In this document: piece after piece, positions 16,620 through 27,024 of the stretch | How the letters are laid out: every line of letters begins with the position of its first letter | Position numbering within the stretch: position 1 is the stretch's first letter | Origin: an uncultured Aeromonadales bacterium | GTDB lineage: Bacteria; Pseudomonadota; Gammaproteobacteria; Enterobacterales; Succinivibrionaceae | Length of the DNA stretch: 64,000 nt | Direction: 5' to 3' | Assembly: GCA_902782145.1 (NCBI GenBank) | Contig: CACZLZ010000001.1 | Span: forward strand, 62,001 to 126,000 | Translations under genes and position numbers: made by a program | Notes under the pieces: generated by a model | What the model was told of the DNA's origin: nothing | Seen by the model: only the letters and a program-made list of their open reading frames with translations | The model's database searches: none

Positions 16620-17351
16620 TCAGGCAGGAAGGACGTGATCGGCAGAAAAAAAGATGCGGTCCGCTGTGGCCTCGGTCCTCCGGGACACATCCTCCAGGGA
16701 GATCCCCAGCAGGGAGGCACAGCACTCAGCCACCAGGAGCAGATCCCCGGGAGAGGAGCGGCGGAACACCGGGGCGTCGGTCTCCAGGAGGATATGGTCA
16801 GGGCCGGCTGCCACCAGGGAGTCCCGGAGCCGGCGGCACCGGGGATCCAGGATCAGGGGGCCGATCCCCAGGATCACCCCCCGGTCGAGCCAGCGGCGGG
16901 CGGACTCAATGCTGCCGCTAAAACCGTGGATCACCGCCCGGCCCCGGAAGTCCTCCTCCTCCAGGATCCGCAGGATCCGATCCTGACGGCGGATGCAGTG
17001 GAGATCCAAAGGGAGATCCCGAACGGATGCCAGGCGGATCTGGCGCCGGAAGCTCGCCTCCATGGTCTCTTCGACAGCAGGGGAAGATCCGGGCTCCAGG
17101 CCGCACTCCCCCACAGCTGCCATGGCTCCCTCCGGCTCCCGCCAGGGAGTCCCCGCATATGCAGGATGGCAGCCCCACATGGGAAACACCATCTCCGCCG
17201 TCCCCAGATCCGCTTGATCCAGGGAGAAGGACACATCCGGCACCAGAAAGCGCCGGATCCCCATCTTCATGAGGGCCGGCAGATCTTCCCGCCAGGAGGG
17301 GATCAGATCCAGGTGGACATGAGTGTCGGTGAAGGACAGCTCAGTGCTCAC
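16620..17351 (-). CDS. TatD-family metal-dependent hydrolase (YjjV-like)
   Basis: The 243-aa product has the TatD metal motifs: DTHVHLD (His11, His13), GECGL, LHC, IHGFSGS and LLETDAP. TatD-family proteins are divalent-metal hydrolases with reported 3'-5' DNase activity. A GTG start at 17351 overlaps the prfC stop by 11 bp, giving the family N-terminus [13 protein letters not shown]; an in-frame extension to 17438 lies inside prfC and is not credible. Adjacency to prfC mirrors the E. coli prfC-yjjV neighbourhood, which suggests yjjV rather than tatD or ycfH. Confidence 0.88.
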   Translation of the reverse strand: MSTELSFTDTHVHLDLIPSWREDLPALMKMGIRRFLVPDVSFSLDQADLGTAEMVFPMWGCHPAYAGTPWREPEGAMAAVGECGLEPGSSPAVEETMEASFRRQIRLASVRDLPLDLHCIRRQDRILRILEEEDFRGRAVIHGFSGSIESARRWLDRGVILGIGPLILDPRCRRLRDSLVAAGPDHILLETDAPVFRRSSPGDLLLVAECCASLLGISLEDVSRRTEATADRIFFSADHVLPA

Positions 17352-18924
17352 GGGTGGCAAAGAACTCGATCTTGGGATAGCGCTCCTGGGTGAGGCTGAG
17401 GTTGACCCGGGTGGGGGCGATGTAGGTGAGGTTGTCACTGCCGTCCAGGGCCAGGTTCATCTCACACTTGTCCCGGAACTCCTGCATGGCCTTGGGATCC
17501 GAACTGGACACCCAGCGGGCCGTGGCCACATTCACCGTCTCATAGACCGAGTCCACAGCATATTCATGCTTCAGCCGGGACACCACCACGTCAAACTGCA
17601 GCACACCCACCACACCCACAATGAGATCATTGTTCATCAGCGGTCGGAACACCTGCACCGCCCCCTCCTCGGAGAGCTGGATGAGGCCCTTCAGCAGTTG
17701 CTTCTGCTTCAGGGGATCCTTCAGCCGGATCCGGCGGAACAGCTCCGGGGCGAAATTGGGGATCCCGGTGAAGCGCAGCTCCTCGCCCTCCGTGAAGGTG
17801 TCGCCAATCTGGATGGTGCCGTGGTTGTGCAGGCCGATGATATCCCCGGGATAGGCAGTCTCCGCCTGCTCCCGATCCCCGGCCATGAAGGTGACGGCAT
17901 CAGAGATGGTGACATCCTTGCCGGTGCGCACATGGCGCATTTTCATGCCCCGCTCATAACGGCCGGACACCACCCGGAGAAAGGCGATGCGGTCCCGGTG
18001 CCGGGGATCCATGTTGGCCTGGATCTTGAAGATGAAGCCGGCAAACTTCTCCTCAGAAGGCAGCACCTCCCGGGTTTCCGTGGATCGTCCCTGGGGCGGC
18101 GGGGCCCAGGCGGTGAGACCGTCCAGCATGTGATCCACCCCGAAGTTGCCCAACGCCGTGCCCCAGAACACCGGAGTGAGCTCGCCAGCACGGAAAGCCT
18201 CCAGATCAAACTCCGAAGCCGCCCCCCGGACCAGCTCCATCTCCTCCCGGAGACGGGTAACATCGGCAGTCCCCAAAGCCTCTTCGGCCTCAGGGGAGTC
18301 CAGGCCCCGGACCACCCGCCGCTCCTGGATGGTGTGGCCCATGCCCTGGGTGTACAGGATGATCTCGTCCCGGCGGATATCATACACGCCTCTGAAGCCC
18401 CGGCCGGAGCCGATGGGCCAGGTCACCGGGGCGCAGATGATGTTCAGCTCATGCTCAATCTCGTCCATGAGCTCCATGGGATCCCGGGTCTCCCGATCCA
18501 GTTTGTTCATGAAGGTGATCACCGGGGTGGTGCGCAGCCGGGCCACATCCATAAGTTTCCGGGTGCGCTCCTCCACGCCCTTGGCCGCGTCGATCACCAT
18601 CAGGCAGCAGTCCACGGCGGTGAGGGTGCGGTAGGTGTCCTCAGAGAAGTCCTCATGGCCCGGGGTGTCCAGCAGGTTCACCAGGCAGTCCCCGTAGGGA
18701 AACTGCATCACCGAGGTGGTGACGGAGATCCCTCTCTCCTTCTCCATGGCCATCCAGTCGGACTTGGCATACTGGCCCGAGCCCCGGGCCTTCACCGTGC
18801 CCGCCCGCTGAATGGCGTTGCCGAACAGCAGGACCTTTTCCGTGATGGTGGTCTTGCCGGCGTCAGGATGGGAGATAATGGCAAAGGTGCGGCGGCGCGC
18901 CACCTGATCAGAATATGCGGACAT
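17341..18924 (-). CDS. prfC: Peptide chain release factor 3
   Basis: The 527-aa translational GTPase removes RF1/RF2 from the ribosome after peptide release. G motifs are SHPDAGKTT (18-26), DTPGHED and NKLDRE. Long stretches such as [20 protein letters not shown] and [13 protein letters not shown] are essentially the RF3 signature, and the length matches E. coli (529). The ATG at 18924 has a GAGGGG Shine-Dalgarno, whereas an in-frame GTG at 18933 lies too close to it. The gene is translationally coupled to the TatD-family gene downstream. Confidence 0.97.
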   Translation of the reverse strand: MSAYSDQVARRRTFAIISHPDAGKTTITEKVLLFGNAIQRAGTVKARGSGQYAKSDWMAMEKERGISVTTSVMQFPYGDCLVNLLDTPGHEDFSEDTYRTLTAVDCCLMVIDAAKGVEERTRKLMDVARLRTTPVITFMNKLDRETRDPMELMDEIEHELNIICAPVTWPIGSGRGFRGVYDIRRDEIILYTQGMGHTIQERRVVRGLDSPEAEEALGTADVTRLREEMELVRGAASEFDLEAFRAGELTPVFWGTALGNFGVDHMLDGLTAWAPPPQGRSTETREVLPSEEKFAGFIFKIQANMDPRHRDRIAFLRVVSGRYERGMKMRHVRTGKDVTISDAVTFMAGDREQAETAYPGDIIGLHNHGTIQIGDTFTEGEELRFTGIPNFAPELFRRIRLKDPLKQKQLLKGLIQLSEEGAVQVFRPLMNNDLIVGVVGVLQFDVVVSRLKHEYAVDSVYETVNVATARWVSSSDPKAMQEFRDKCEMNLALDGSDNLTYIAPTRVNLSLTQERYPKIEFFATREH

Positions 18925-19037
18925 AAAAAACACCCCTCAGAATAACCCGGCTATTGTAGCAGATCCCATGTCCGATCCGCCCGGGATCGGCCAGGCCGGG
19001 CTAAAGGCAGTTCAGCGCCGGCGGCGCAAAAGGAGGA

Positions 19038-19703
19038 TCAGACGCCCCGGGCGTCGGGATCCCAGACATACTTGTGCAGCTGCAGCTGCAGCCGGACATT
19101 GTTCAGGCCGTGCTCCAACAGGTAGCCGGCAATATCCCGGGGGTGGATCCGCCCCAGCACCGCCCCGGCATAGATATGGCAGAAGGGCCTAAGGCGCTCC
19201 AGAACCTGGCGCATCACCTCCAGATCCTCCAGATCTGACACCACAAACTTCAGCACGTCCCAGGACATGAGGGAGGTGAAGCAGGGAGAGGCCATGCGCG
19301 GCTCCATGCCAGATCCGGGAAGTTTGTAATCCACGGTCATGATAAGCCGATCCTTGAGATGGAGCCGGCGCTCCCGGCTCCAGAGGATGTTGTAGTCCAC
19401 CGCCCCGGAGGTTTCGATGTTCACCTCAAAGCCCCGATCCAGCAGCAGATCGGTGAAGGGGACGATCCCCCCGGCGCACAAGGGCTCGCCGCCTGTCAGG
19501 GTCACCCGGCGGCAGCTGGGGCGGAGGAGCACCTCCAGGATCTCCTCCGGGGACATATCCCGGAACTCACCCCCCTGGCAGGCATAACGGGTGTCACAGT
19601 AGGAGCAGTGGAGGGGGCAACCGTAAAAGCGCACAAAGGAGCAGGGGAAGCCCTGACGGATCCCCTCCCCCTCCAGGCTGGTGAATATCTCGCTTACCCG
19701 CAT
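19038..19703 (-). CDS. queE: 7-carboxy-7-deazaguanine synthase QueE
   Basis: The 221-aa radical SAM enzyme converts carboxy-tetrahydropterin to carboxy-deazaguanine in queuosine biosynthesis. The iron-sulfur cysteines are in FYGCPLHCSYCDT (Cys29, Cys33, Cys36), and the N-terminus EIFTSLEGEG and later LTGGEPL are characteristic. It begins 2 bp after the queD stop, forming a queD-queE unit that supplies consecutive pathway steps. The next gene downstream (prfC) is 113 bp away. Confidence 0.93.
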   Translation of the reverse strand: MRVSEIFTSLEGEGIRQGFPCSFVRFYGCPLHCSYCDTRYACQGGEFRDMSPEEILEVLLRPSCRRVTLTGGEPLCAGGIVPFTDLLLDRGFEVNIETSGAVDYNILWSRERRLHLKDRLIMTVDYKLPGSGMEPRMASPCFTSLMSWDVLKFVVSDLEDLEVMRQVLERLRPFCHIYAGAVLGRIHPRDIAGYLLEHGLNNVRLQLQLHKYVWDPDARGV

Positions 19704-19705
19704 GA

Positions 19706-20050
19706 TCAGTCCCGGGTGTAGATCACGCTGTTCCCGGCGGACTCCCGCAGATCCACCTCAAAGCAAGTCACCCGGCTGTCGGTGAGCTGATCGCTGATCC
19801 AGCGGGCAATGTTCTCGGCGGTGGGATTGAAGGGCAGAACCTCATTGAGGCAGGTGTGATCCAAGGTCCCGGCAATGCGGCGCTTGATCTCGGAGAAGTC
19901 CATCACCATGCCGCTGCTGTCAAGCTCCGCGGCCCGGAGATAGATCACCGCCTCCCACTCGTGGCCGTGAAGCCGGGTGCACTTGCTTTCGTAGGGGAGC
20001 TCCAGCCGGTGGGCGGCGGCAAAGGTGAGGCGTTTCTTGACTGTGAACAT
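19706..20050 (-). CDS. queD: 6-carboxy-5,6,7,8-tetrahydropterin synthase QueD
   Basis: The 114-aa product belongs to the 6-pyruvoyl-tetrahydropterin synthase family. It makes carboxy-tetrahydropterin from dihydroneopterin triphosphate, the step before QueE. Zinc ligands are His14 (AAHRL), His28 and His30 (HGHEW), and the catalytic Cys24 is in ESKCTRLHGH. The ATG at 20050 gives the typical start MFTVKKRLTFAAAH; the frame is open to 20131 without homology. Confidence 0.93.
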   Translation of the reverse strand: MFTVKKRLTFAAAHRLELPYESKCTRLHGHEWEAVIYLRAAELDSSGMVMDFSEIKRRIAGTLDHTCLNEVLPFNPTAENIARWISDQLTDSRVTCFEVDLRESAGNSVIYTRD

Positions 20051-20174
20051 TTCTATTGAACTCGTAAAATGCTGAAAGGGAGTGGGGCTGTCACCCCGGG
20101 CGGCGGCAAAGATCCCGGGATCCCCTGGCAACGGCGGGGATCTCCGGGCTCTTCCCGGACAGAGGATGCGGGGA

Positions 20175-21503
20175 TCAGTTCCGGATCAGGTAGTCTCCAG
20201 AGCAGATCCACCGGTAGGTGGTCAGGGCCTCCAGGCCCATGGGGCCCCGGGCATGGAGCTTCTGGGTGGAGATGGCCACCTCCGCCCCCAGGCCAAACTG
20301 ACCGCCGTCGGTGAAGCGGGTGGAGGCGTTCACATACACCGCCGCCGATCCCGAGTTCTCCACAAAGCGCTTGGCATTCTCCAGGCTGTCAGTGAGGATG
20401 GCATCGGAATGGGTGGCGTTGTGGCACCGCATATGCTCAATGGCGTCATCCAGGCTGTCCACCACCCGGATCCCCAGGGTCATGGAAAGCCACTCGGTGT
20501 CATAAGTGTCAGGACCTGCGGCCTCGAGACGGGTGCAGCCAAGAGCCTGCAGGATCCCGAAGGACTCGGGATCGGCCACAAGGGACACATTGTGGCGCTC
20601 CAGCTCCGGCAGAAGTTCAGCCAGCATGGCGCCGGCCACGCTCCGGTGCAGCAGCAGGGTGTCCAGGGCGTTGCAGGCCGAGGGGCGCTGCACCTTGGAA
20701 TTGATGATCACCGGCACGCTGCGGGTCAGATCCGCGGACTCATCCACAAAGATGTGGCTGATCCCGAAGCCTCCCACGATCACCGGAATGGTGGACACAC
20801 TGCGGCACAGTGCGCTGAGGCGGCTGCCGCCCCGGGGAATGATCATGTCGATATACTGATCCATGCGCAGGAACTGGGACACCAGGGCCCGATCGGTGCT
20901 GTCGATAAACTGCACCAGATCCGGTGACTGCCCGGCCTCCGCCAGGCCCTCCTTGATCAGGCGCACCATCTCCCGGTTGGTGCCCAAAGTCTCGGAGCCG
21001 CCCCGGAGAATGCAGACGTTGCCGGTCTTAAGGCACAGGGAGGCAATGTCGGCGGTGACGTTGGGCCGGGCCTCGTAAATCACCCCGATGACCCCGATGG
21101 GAATACGCCGCCGGGTCAGGGAAAGACCGTTGGGCAGCACCCGGGAGTCCAGCACTGTCCCCACGGGATCGTCCAGGGACGCCACCTTCCGGATATCCCC
21201 GATGATCCCGTCAAGCCGGGACTGATCCAGGCGCAGCCGATCCAGGAGGGCAGGCCCGGTGCCTGCAGCCTCCGCCTTCCGGCAGTCCTCCAGGTTGGCC
21301 GCCAGCACTGTGTCTCTCCCCCGCTCCAGGGCGGCGGCCACGGCCAGCAGAGCCTTGTTCTTGATCCCGGTGCCGGCAGCGCCATAGACGGCGGCGGCCT
21401 TCCTGGCCCGGGCTCCCATGTCCAGAAGCTCAGGGGCAATCTCCCCGGTCCTGGCGGAGGTATTGGTCCCGCTGCTGTCCTCTTCCTTGATCCTGCAGTC
21501 CAT
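20175..21503 (-). CDS. proA: Gamma-glutamyl phosphate reductase ProA
   Basis: The 442-aa aldehyde dehydrogenase-fold enzyme reduces gamma-glutamyl phosphate to glutamate semialdehyde in proline biosynthesis. The catalytic Cys277 lies in QRPSACNAL. Other family stretches are [16 protein letters not shown] and [10 protein letters not shown]. The ATG at 21503 is preceded by AAGAGGAGA. It is the last gene of frsA-proB-proA, 89 bp after proB. Confidence 0.97.
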   Translation of the reverse strand: MDCRIKEEDSSGTNTSARTGEIAPELLDMGARARKAAAVYGAAGTGIKNKALLAVAAALERGRDTVLAANLEDCRKAEAAGTGPALLDRLRLDQSRLDGIIGDIRKVASLDDPVGTVLDSRVLPNGLSLTRRRIPIGVIGVIYEARPNVTADIASLCLKTGNVCILRGGSETLGTNREMVRLIKEGLAEAGQSPDLVQFIDSTDRALVSQFLRMDQYIDMIIPRGGSRLSALCRSVSTIPVIVGGFGISHIFVDESADLTRSVPVIINSKVQRPSACNALDTLLLHRSVAGAMLAELLPELERHNVSLVADPESFGILQALGCTRLEAAGPDTYDTEWLSMTLGIRVVDSLDDAIEHMRCHNATHSDAILTDSLENAKRFVENSGSAAVYVNASTRFTDGGQFGLGAEVAISTQKLHARGPMGLEALTTYRWICSGDYLIRN

Positions 21504-21592
21504 AATGGTTCTCCTCTTTTGGTGTTTTCCCGGATGACGGGAAAATGCTCCCCATCTCCCGCCAGGCTCTGGCCGGGAGATCCGGGAAAATG

Positions 21593-22708
21593 TCAGATCA
21601 GCACCAGATCATCCCGGTGGATCACCACCGAGCCGTGCTCAAAGCCCAGCACCGCGCCGATATCCTCCGAGCGGGTGCCGCAGATCCGGGCCAGATCCCC
21701 GGAAGCATAGCGGGCAATGCCCCAGGCCACCTCCTGGCCGGCCAGGGACAGCACCCGGATCACGTCCCCCCGCTCAAAGGTGCCCTCCACCCGGCGGACC
21801 CCAATGGGCAGGAGGCTCCCGCCCCGGTTCCGCAGGGCCTCCACCGCCCCGTCATCAGCCACCGCCGATCCCTGGGGCTTCTGGCCGGACAGGATCCAGC
21901 TCTTCCGCCGCTCAATGGGGTTGCTCTTGGCCCGGAAGCGGGTTCCGTGATGGGTGGTGCCCTCCACGGCGTCATAAATGTATTCCGGATGGCGTCCCGA
22001 GACGATCTGCACCTCAATGCCGGACATGGTGGCCACTGCCGCCGCCTGGAGCTTGGTGGACATGCCCCCGGTGCCCAGGCCGCTGACGCTGTCCCCGGCC
22101 GCCGCCCGGAGGGCAGAGGTGATCTCGTCAACCTCGGGGATCAGCCGGGCACTGGGATCAGAGCTGGGATCGGCGGTGTACAGGCCCTCCTGATCTGTGA
22201 GCAGGAACAGCACATCCGCATCCGCCAGCACCGCCACCCGGGCTGACATGTTGTCATTGTCGCCAACCTTGATCTCCGCCACCGCCAGGGCATCATTCTC
22301 ATTCACCACGGGAATGAAGCCGTTGTCCAGCAGTGCGTTCACCGTGTCCCGGGCGTTGAGGTAGCGCTCCCGATCCTGGAGATCCGCCGCCGTGAGCAGG
22401 ATCTGCCCCACATAGATCCCGTAAATGCCAAAGAGCTCTGCCCACATGTTGATGAGGTAGGTCTGACCCACCGCCGCCAGCATCTGGCGGCTGATCATAT
22501 CCCGGGAAAGGGGCGGATGCCCCAGGGCGTCCCGGCCGGCAGCCTGGGCGCCGGAGGTCACCACCACAATCCGGTGGCCCCGGGAATGGAGATCTGCCAG
22601 CACCCGGACGATCTCCAGAATATGCCTTTTGGACAGGCTTCCGGTGCCGGCGGTGAGAATGCTGGTGCCCAGCTTCACCGTTATGGTCTTGCCTTCCTTT
22701 CTGCTCAT
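21593..22708 (-). CDS. proB: Glutamate 5-kinase ProB (kinase + PUA)
   Basis: The 371-aa enzyme phosphorylates glutamate, the first and feedback-controlled step of proline biosynthesis. An amino acid kinase domain (about 1-255) with [20 protein letters not shown] and [12 protein letters not shown] is followed by a PUA domain (about 275-360). The start ATG overlaps the frsA stop by four bases (ATGA), so it is translationally coupled to frsA. The length matches E. coli ProB (367). Confidence 0.97.
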   Translation of the reverse strand: MSRKEGKTITVKLGTSILTAGTGSLSKRHILEIVRVLADLHSRGHRIVVVTSGAQAAGRDALGHPPLSRDMISRQMLAAVGQTYLINMWAELFGIYGIYVGQILLTAADLQDRERYLNARDTVNALLDNGFIPVVNENDALAVAEIKVGDNDNMSARVAVLADADVLFLLTDQEGLYTADPSSDPSARLIPEVDEITSALRAAAGDSVSGLGTGGMSTKLQAAAVATMSGIEVQIVSGRHPEYIYDAVEGTTHHGTRFRAKSNPIERRKSWILSGQKPQGSAVADDGAVEALRNRGGSLLPIGVRRVEGTFERGDVIRVLSLAGQEVAWGIARYASGDLARICGTRSEDIGAVLGFEHGSVVIHRDDLVLI

Positions 22709-24003
22709 GACTTGAGATCCATGTGCTTGCCAAACCAGTCCAGGATCATCTCGTAGAAGCCACCGGTGGCGTCCACCAGCTTTTTCTTCTTGATCTCCAG
22801 CAGCATGCCCTTGGCGGAGGAGCCGGAGAGCAGTTTCAGATCGCTGCGGTCACAGATGGGATCCCCCTCAATGCCCACGGCGGCAATAGGCACCTCCGTG
22901 CCGGTTCCCAGCAGTCCCTGAACCTTCAGGGAGAACTGGGACAGGATGGGCTTGATGGAGTTCCACTCCGCCGCATCCCGATCAATGCGGTTGGCCAGGC
23001 TTGCCTTCATCACCGCCGGCAGGCCGTCCAGGACCTCATCGTCCACAAAGCAGCGGTGGATGGCCGGTCCCAGGCAGATGGCGGCCTTGATAAGCTTGCT
23101 CCGCATGAAGCACATCCGGGAGACAATGTTCCCGCCAAACCGGAAGCCCAGGGCGCCGATGCGGGTGCTGTCCACCAGGGGCTCATGCTCCACAATGTAG
23201 TCCAAAGTCTCCCGGTGAAGGACAGAGCAGTCGTAGTCCAGGGCAAAGGACTGGTTCTGGCCGCAGCGGGGATTGTCCAGGGTGAGCATGGCAATGCCGT
23301 GGGGGGCCAGGCACTCGGTGTACAGGAGGAAGAAGTCGGAGAACAGCGTCTCATAGGAGCCTGCGGCAATGATCATGGGCACCGGCTGATCAGTCCGGGG
23401 CAGGTGCAGCCAGGCCTTGATGGGGGCCTTGCCGCCGGCGGAGCAGGGAATGCTCAGCTCCTTGAAGCGCACCCCGGCCAGGGTGAGCATGTCCCGGTAG
23501 CACTGAATGGCAATGGTCTGGGCCTTGTCCGCATTCTTGTCCCCCTTCAGATGGGGGTAGCTGGCAATGCTGAAGCACACCATAGCCGCATTCTGCAGCT
23601 TCACCGCCTCGGCGGTCTTCTCCGGAGTCAGTTCCCCCTCCCGGGTGAGTTCCCGGGCCCGGTTCACCAGGGAGATCCCCTGGTGGGCAAACTCATAGCA
23701 CCAGTTGCCCTCCCCGTAGATCTCCACCGTGTCCAGGAGGTTATCCCGGCTGCGGCGGTTGGTGGACATGCTGACGGCGGTCAGGGCATTCTCCATGCAC
23801 TCCAGGGGCATGCCCTGGAGGAGCCAGTAGGCCTTGTGCCGCAGGCGGAACCACTTGGGGGAATAGGCCCCGGGGGTCACCAGAACTGGATTCACCTCGG
23901 GCTGAACGATCTCGCCGCTGTAGGAGATCTTGGAGGTCTCCACGCTGGTGAGCTGCTTGACCAGCATCTTCTCGGTGATGCTGGCCTCTGAAATGTCACT
24001 CAT
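22705..24003 (-). CDS. frsA: FrsA, alpha/beta-hydrolase-like fermentation/respiration switch protein
   Basis: The 432-aa product contains the FrsA core: PIKAWLHLP, MIIAAGSYETL, LDNPRCGQNQ and GALGFRFGGNIV. The usual nucleophile-elbow serine is replaced by Phe (GFRFGG), as in known FrsA proteins, so a classical serine esterase activity is unlikely. In E. coli FrsA has been reported to interact with the PTS component EIIA(Glc). The ATG at 24003 fits MSDISEAS; the frame extends to 24093 without support. In E. coli frsA lies a few genes from proBA; here it directly precedes proB and overlaps it. Confidence 0.9.
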   Translation of the reverse strand: MSDISEASITEKMLVKQLTSVETSKISYSGEIVQPEVNPVLVTPGAYSPKWFRLRHKAYWLLQGMPLECMENALTAVSMSTNRRSRDNLLDTVEIYGEGNWCYEFAHQGISLVNRARELTREGELTPEKTAEAVKLQNAAMVCFSIASYPHLKGDKNADKAQTIAIQCYRDMLTLAGVRFKELSIPCSAGGKAPIKAWLHLPRTDQPVPMIIAAGSYETLFSDFFLLYTECLAPHGIAMLTLDNPRCGQNQSFALDYDCSVLHRETLDYIVEHEPLVDSTRIGALGFRFGGNIVSRMCFMRSKLIKAAICLGPAIHRCFVDDEVLDGLPAVMKASLANRIDRDAAEWNSIKPILSQFSLKVQGLLGTGTEVPIAAVGIEGDPICDRSDLKLLSGSSAKGMLLEIKKKKLVDATGGFYEMILDWFGKHMDLKS

Positions 24004-24093
24004 AATGTCAGATCCTGTCTCAGGCAGTCCTGCCCCACCCCGGTTTGCCCCGGCGGAAAGTGGGGAGCAGGTCACACACCGCCCGCACCGCAA

Positions 24094-24121
24094 ATTTTAT
24101 CATTTTTCCCCCGCCGGGCAA
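24094..24121 (-). promoter_or_regulatory. Candidate frsA-proBA promoter
   Basis: On the minus strand TTGCCC (24121-24116) and TAAAAT (24099-24094) are 16 bp apart, about 90 bp upstream of the frsA ATG, in an AT-rich block of the divergent frsA/MYG1 intergenic region. Confidence 0.5.
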
Positions 24122-24251
24122 GACAGGCCCGGGATTGGAGACCTGCTGCGCTGTCCGGGACGGAGCCCAGAGACGCATCCCGGGGAACCGGGCCGGAAAA
24201 ACCGGTGACGCCATAGGGATCCCGGCGGTTTCCCGGGATCCACAGATGGCT

Positions 24252-24257
24252 TATAAT
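24252..24257 (+). promoter_or_regulatory. Candidate -10 for the MYG1-family gene
   Basis: A perfect TATAAT stands about 100 bp upstream of the ATG at 24361. The -35 region (around 24229-24234) is a poor match, so the assignment rests on the -10 alone. Confidence 0.4.
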
Positions 24258-24360
24258 TTCCGGGGGCGGCACCTCGCAAGGCGAGCCACGCCGTCAGCAT
24301 TCATCAGAGCACAAGACGGTTCTTAACCGCGATATCCCCGAGGCAGAGGAGGCCTGCGGC

Positions 24361-25305
24361 ATGACAGAGGACAAGAAGATCAGAATAGCAGTGCACAACG
24401 GCAACTTCCACGCCGACGACTGCACCGCCTTCGCCATTCTCTCCGAGGTGTATCCCAACAACGATCTGATCCGGACAAGGGAGCCGGAGATCCTCGCCTT
24501 ATGCGACTTCAGGATTGACGTGGGGGGACAGTACAACGGCACTACAGACTTTGATCACCATCAGAGGGATTTTGCCGAGTTCCGCCCCGGGGAAAAGGAG
24601 GGGGATCGGGGGATCAAGTACGCCTCCGCAGGTCTGATCTGGAAGCATTTCGGCCGGGCCTTCATCGCCTCCCGGAACAGCGATCTGACAGATGAGCAGG
24701 CCGACTTCATCCTCCGGGAGATTGATGAGCAGTTCATCCGCTACATCGACGCCAATGATAACGGCATCACCCTGGGGGATGAGAACCTGCCCACCTATCC
24801 CAAAATCGTCTTCATGCTCAACTACCGCTACGGCTTCCACAACCTGACGGGCTTCCGCAAGGGGGCCGACATGGCCCGGGACACCATTGCCGGCTATGTG
24901 GAGTACCTCAGCAAGTACCTGGAATCCGAAGCAGTGGTGCTGAAGGCCCTGAAGGGCCATGAGGGGGAGCCGGTGCTGCTGGTGGAGCAGCGGGCAGCTT
25001 TCCAGGAGGTGGTGAACCGCAACTGGGATCTCTTCGAGGGGGTGCAGCTTCTGGTCTATCCGGAAATTGAGACCGACCGCTGGCGGGTGAAGTCCTTGGG
25101 GGCAGATCCCAAAGACCGCTTCAAAAACCGCTGCCTGGCACCGGTATCATGGCGGGGGCTTTCCGGGGAGCAGCTGGAGCAGGTGTCCGGGATCCAGGGG
25201 GCGGAGTTTGTCCACCCCAACGGCTTCACCGGCGGCGGACGGGGAAAGGAAGAAACCCTTGCCATGGCCCGAAAGTGGTATGAGCTGACCGCCGCCGGCG
25301 CCTAG
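24361..25305 (+). CDS. MYG1-family metal-dependent hydrolase/exonuclease-like protein
   Basis: The 314-aa product has the MYG1 signature: HNGNFHADD (12-20), DVGGQY, and TTDFDHHQR with a DHH-like DFDHH (63-67), followed by the long MYG1 domain ending in GGRGKEETLAMA. Eukaryotic MYG1 is reported to be a 3'-5' RNA exonuclease; bacterial members are uncharacterised. The gene is monocistronic, divergent from frsA and convergent with the DUF945 cluster. The start ATG is the first with a sensible family N-terminus, although no strong Shine-Dalgarno is visible (GCAGAGGAGG lies slightly far upstream). Confidence 0.88.
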   Translation: MTEDKKIRIAVHNGNFHADDCTAFAILSEVYPNNDLIRTREPEILALCDFRIDVGGQYNGTTDFDHHQRDFAEFRPGEKEGDRGIKYASAGLIWKHFGRAFIASRNSDLTDEQADFILREIDEQFIRYIDANDNGITLGDENLPTYPKIVFMLNYRYGFHNLTGFRKGADMARDTIAGYVEYLSKYLESEAVVLKALKGHEGEPVLLVEQRAAFQEVVNRNWDLFEGVQLLVYPEIETDRWRVKSLGADPKDRFKNRCLAPVSWRGLSGEQLEQVSGIQGAEFVHPNGFTGGGRGKEETLAMARKWYELTAAGA

Positions 25306-25392
25306 AAAACCGCCGGGGCTCCCGGCACCGGGATCATGCCGACGCCGCTCCCGGCTCCGGACTCACCCGGGAGATATGCGCCATAAGACACA

Positions 25393-25428
25393 AGAGGACC
25401 CGGGGATCAGCAGATCTCCGGGTCCTCT
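25393..25428. terminator. Hairpin between convergent MYG1 and DUF945 genes
   Basis: A perfect 11-bp inverted repeat AGAGGACCCGG/CCGGGTCCTCT with a 14-nt loop. It lacks a T-run on either side, so termination is plausible by position but not assured. Confidence 0.45.
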
Positions 25429-25487
25429 GCCTTCGGGTCTGGGGCCTCATCAGCCCGCGCCCGTCATCTCCGATCGGAGAAGTCCGA

Positions 25488-26843
25488 TCAGAAGAGTTTC
25501 TTGCCGTTGATCGTCAGGGAGCCGTCCTTCAGATCAATGTGGTACTCAAGCTTGGCGCTGGATGGATCCTTGGCATACTGCTTGAAGATCCCGGCCATGG
25601 ACTCCATGTGCAGCTCCGGCTTCTGGAAAGCCACTGCGTCCAGGGAGAAGTCGGCATTCAGCACCAGAGAGGTGGCCAGGGCCATGGGGTTGGACAGATC
25701 TGCACCGTCCTTCACGCTCAGGTGGCTCTTGAGCTCAGCCTCGGCACCGTTAACCGTCAGCACAAAATTATGATCCAAGGTGGTCTTGGCATCCACCAGG
25801 GACAGGAGAGCCTGCTGCAGGCCGGCATCACCCAGCTTGGCCCCGCAGTTCTGGTACTCCACGCCGGTGGCAATGGTGGGGATGATGTCGCACTTGGAGG
25901 TGAAGGTGGCAAAGTTCAGATCCCGGGCCTCCAGCTCATATTTGTTCAAGGCGATGTTGTAGCGGACGGTCTTCACCGCAGCTGCCGGAGCCGGACCGTC
26001 CTCCCCGCTGTCCTCATCGGAGATCTGGGGGACCTGCTCCTTCTCGGTGAGCTCAAGCTTCAGGGAGCGGATCGCCGTCCCCAGCTTGGCGGTGTAGTGA
26101 TCACCACTGCCCCGCACCACGGAGCCGTCACTGCTGATCCCCTCAAAGTCCATGGACATGCCGCCCAGATCCTCAAAGGACATGGTGAGACCGCCCAGAG
26201 TGAGGGTGCCGGCGGACTTCTTTTCCACGTTGTCGGAGGATGACTTCAGATCGCTGAGCTTGAACAGGCTCTTGCCGGCCTTGTCCACAGCGATGAAGGG
26301 GATATCCATGGCAAAGCTCTGGTTGTAGATCCCGCTGTTCCTGGTGGCCATGCCGGCACGGACGCTGCCGGCCTTCCAGGCCACATCCAGGCCCATGATG
26401 CTGGCTGCGCCGTCATGGAAAGTGAGGCTGTTCTCCATGATCCCGGACAGCACGCTGTAGCGGGCGCTGAAGCCCTGGATCAGATCCTTGACAGCGGAGA
26501 CGCTGCGGTCATCCAGCTGCATGGCCTTGTACAGCGCATCGTCCACCGAGATCTTGCCCTCAACCGTGGTGGGGCTGTAGGTGTAGTGGATCTGCACCGG
26601 AATAGGCTCACCACCGGGGAAGGTCACCTTGTAGTTCTGGGTCTTGCTGCTGAAACTCTCATCGCTGACTCCGGCATCCTCCAGCTTGACTTTCCCCTCG
26701 GCCAGCAGATCCTGGGCCTGGAAGAAGGCTTTCTTGGAGATGTTGTCACAGCGATCCTTCACATAATAGGTGCCGCCCACGTATCCGCCAGCGGCCAGAA
26801 CGGCAACGCCGACGCCTGCGGCAATTAACAACTTGGCACTCAT
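25488..26843 (-). CDS. DUF945 (YdgA-like) exported protein, copy 1
   Basis: The 451-aa product starts MSAKLLIAAGVGVAVLAAGG, an uncleaved signal or anchor with a Gly-rich hydrophobic core, followed by YVGGTYYVKDRCD and long beta-rich sequence. YdgA/YihF proteins (DUF945) share this architecture: an N-terminal anchor, then a periplasmic region built from repeated beta strands. Features here include VHYTYSP-like text, the C-terminal LEYHIDLKDGSLTINGKKLF and an internal low-complexity acid stretch near 280. It is the last of three tandem paralogues. The family is poorly characterised; a role in the periplasm or at the outer membrane is inferred from topology. The gap to the next copy is 181 bp. 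Confidence 0.82.
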   Translation of the reverse strand: MSAKLLIAAGVGVAVLAAGGYVGGTYYVKDRCDNISKKAFFQAQDLLAEGKVKLEDAGVSDESFSSKTQNYKVTFPGGEPIPVQIHYTYSPTTVEGKISVDDALYKAMQLDDRSVSAVKDLIQGFSARYSVLSGIMENSLTFHDGAASIMGLDVAWKAGSVRAGMATRNSGIYNQSFAMDIPFIAVDKAGKSLFKLSDLKSSSDNVEKKSAGTLTLGGLTMSFEDLGGMSMDFEGISSDGSVVRGSGDHYTAKLGTAIRSLKLELTEKEQVPQISDEDSGEDGPAPAAAVKTVRYNIALNKYELEARDLNFATFTSKCDIIPTIATGVEYQNCGAKLGDAGLQQALLSLVDAKTTLDHNFVLTVNGAEAELKSHLSVKDGADLSNPMALATSLVLNADFSLDAVAFQKPELHMESMAGIFKQYAKDPSSAKLEYHIDLKDGSLTINGKKLF

Positions 26844-27024
26844 TTATACACTCCCTGTTTGGAAAAACCAGCGGGGCTTCCAGGTAACTGACCGGAAAGC
26901 CCCGCCCTGCCGAAAATTCGTGCGTGATCTTAAATGCAATCAGCCCGCCGGGCAAGGATTTTCGCTCCCCTGCCCGGGTGCCGGACCGGAACCGGACCTT
27001 ACCCGGCCGCCCGGCCCCGGGGGA

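Noticed and set aside
17323-18945. A 540-codon open frame opposite prfC
   Set aside because: Shadow of a nearly identical RF3 gene.
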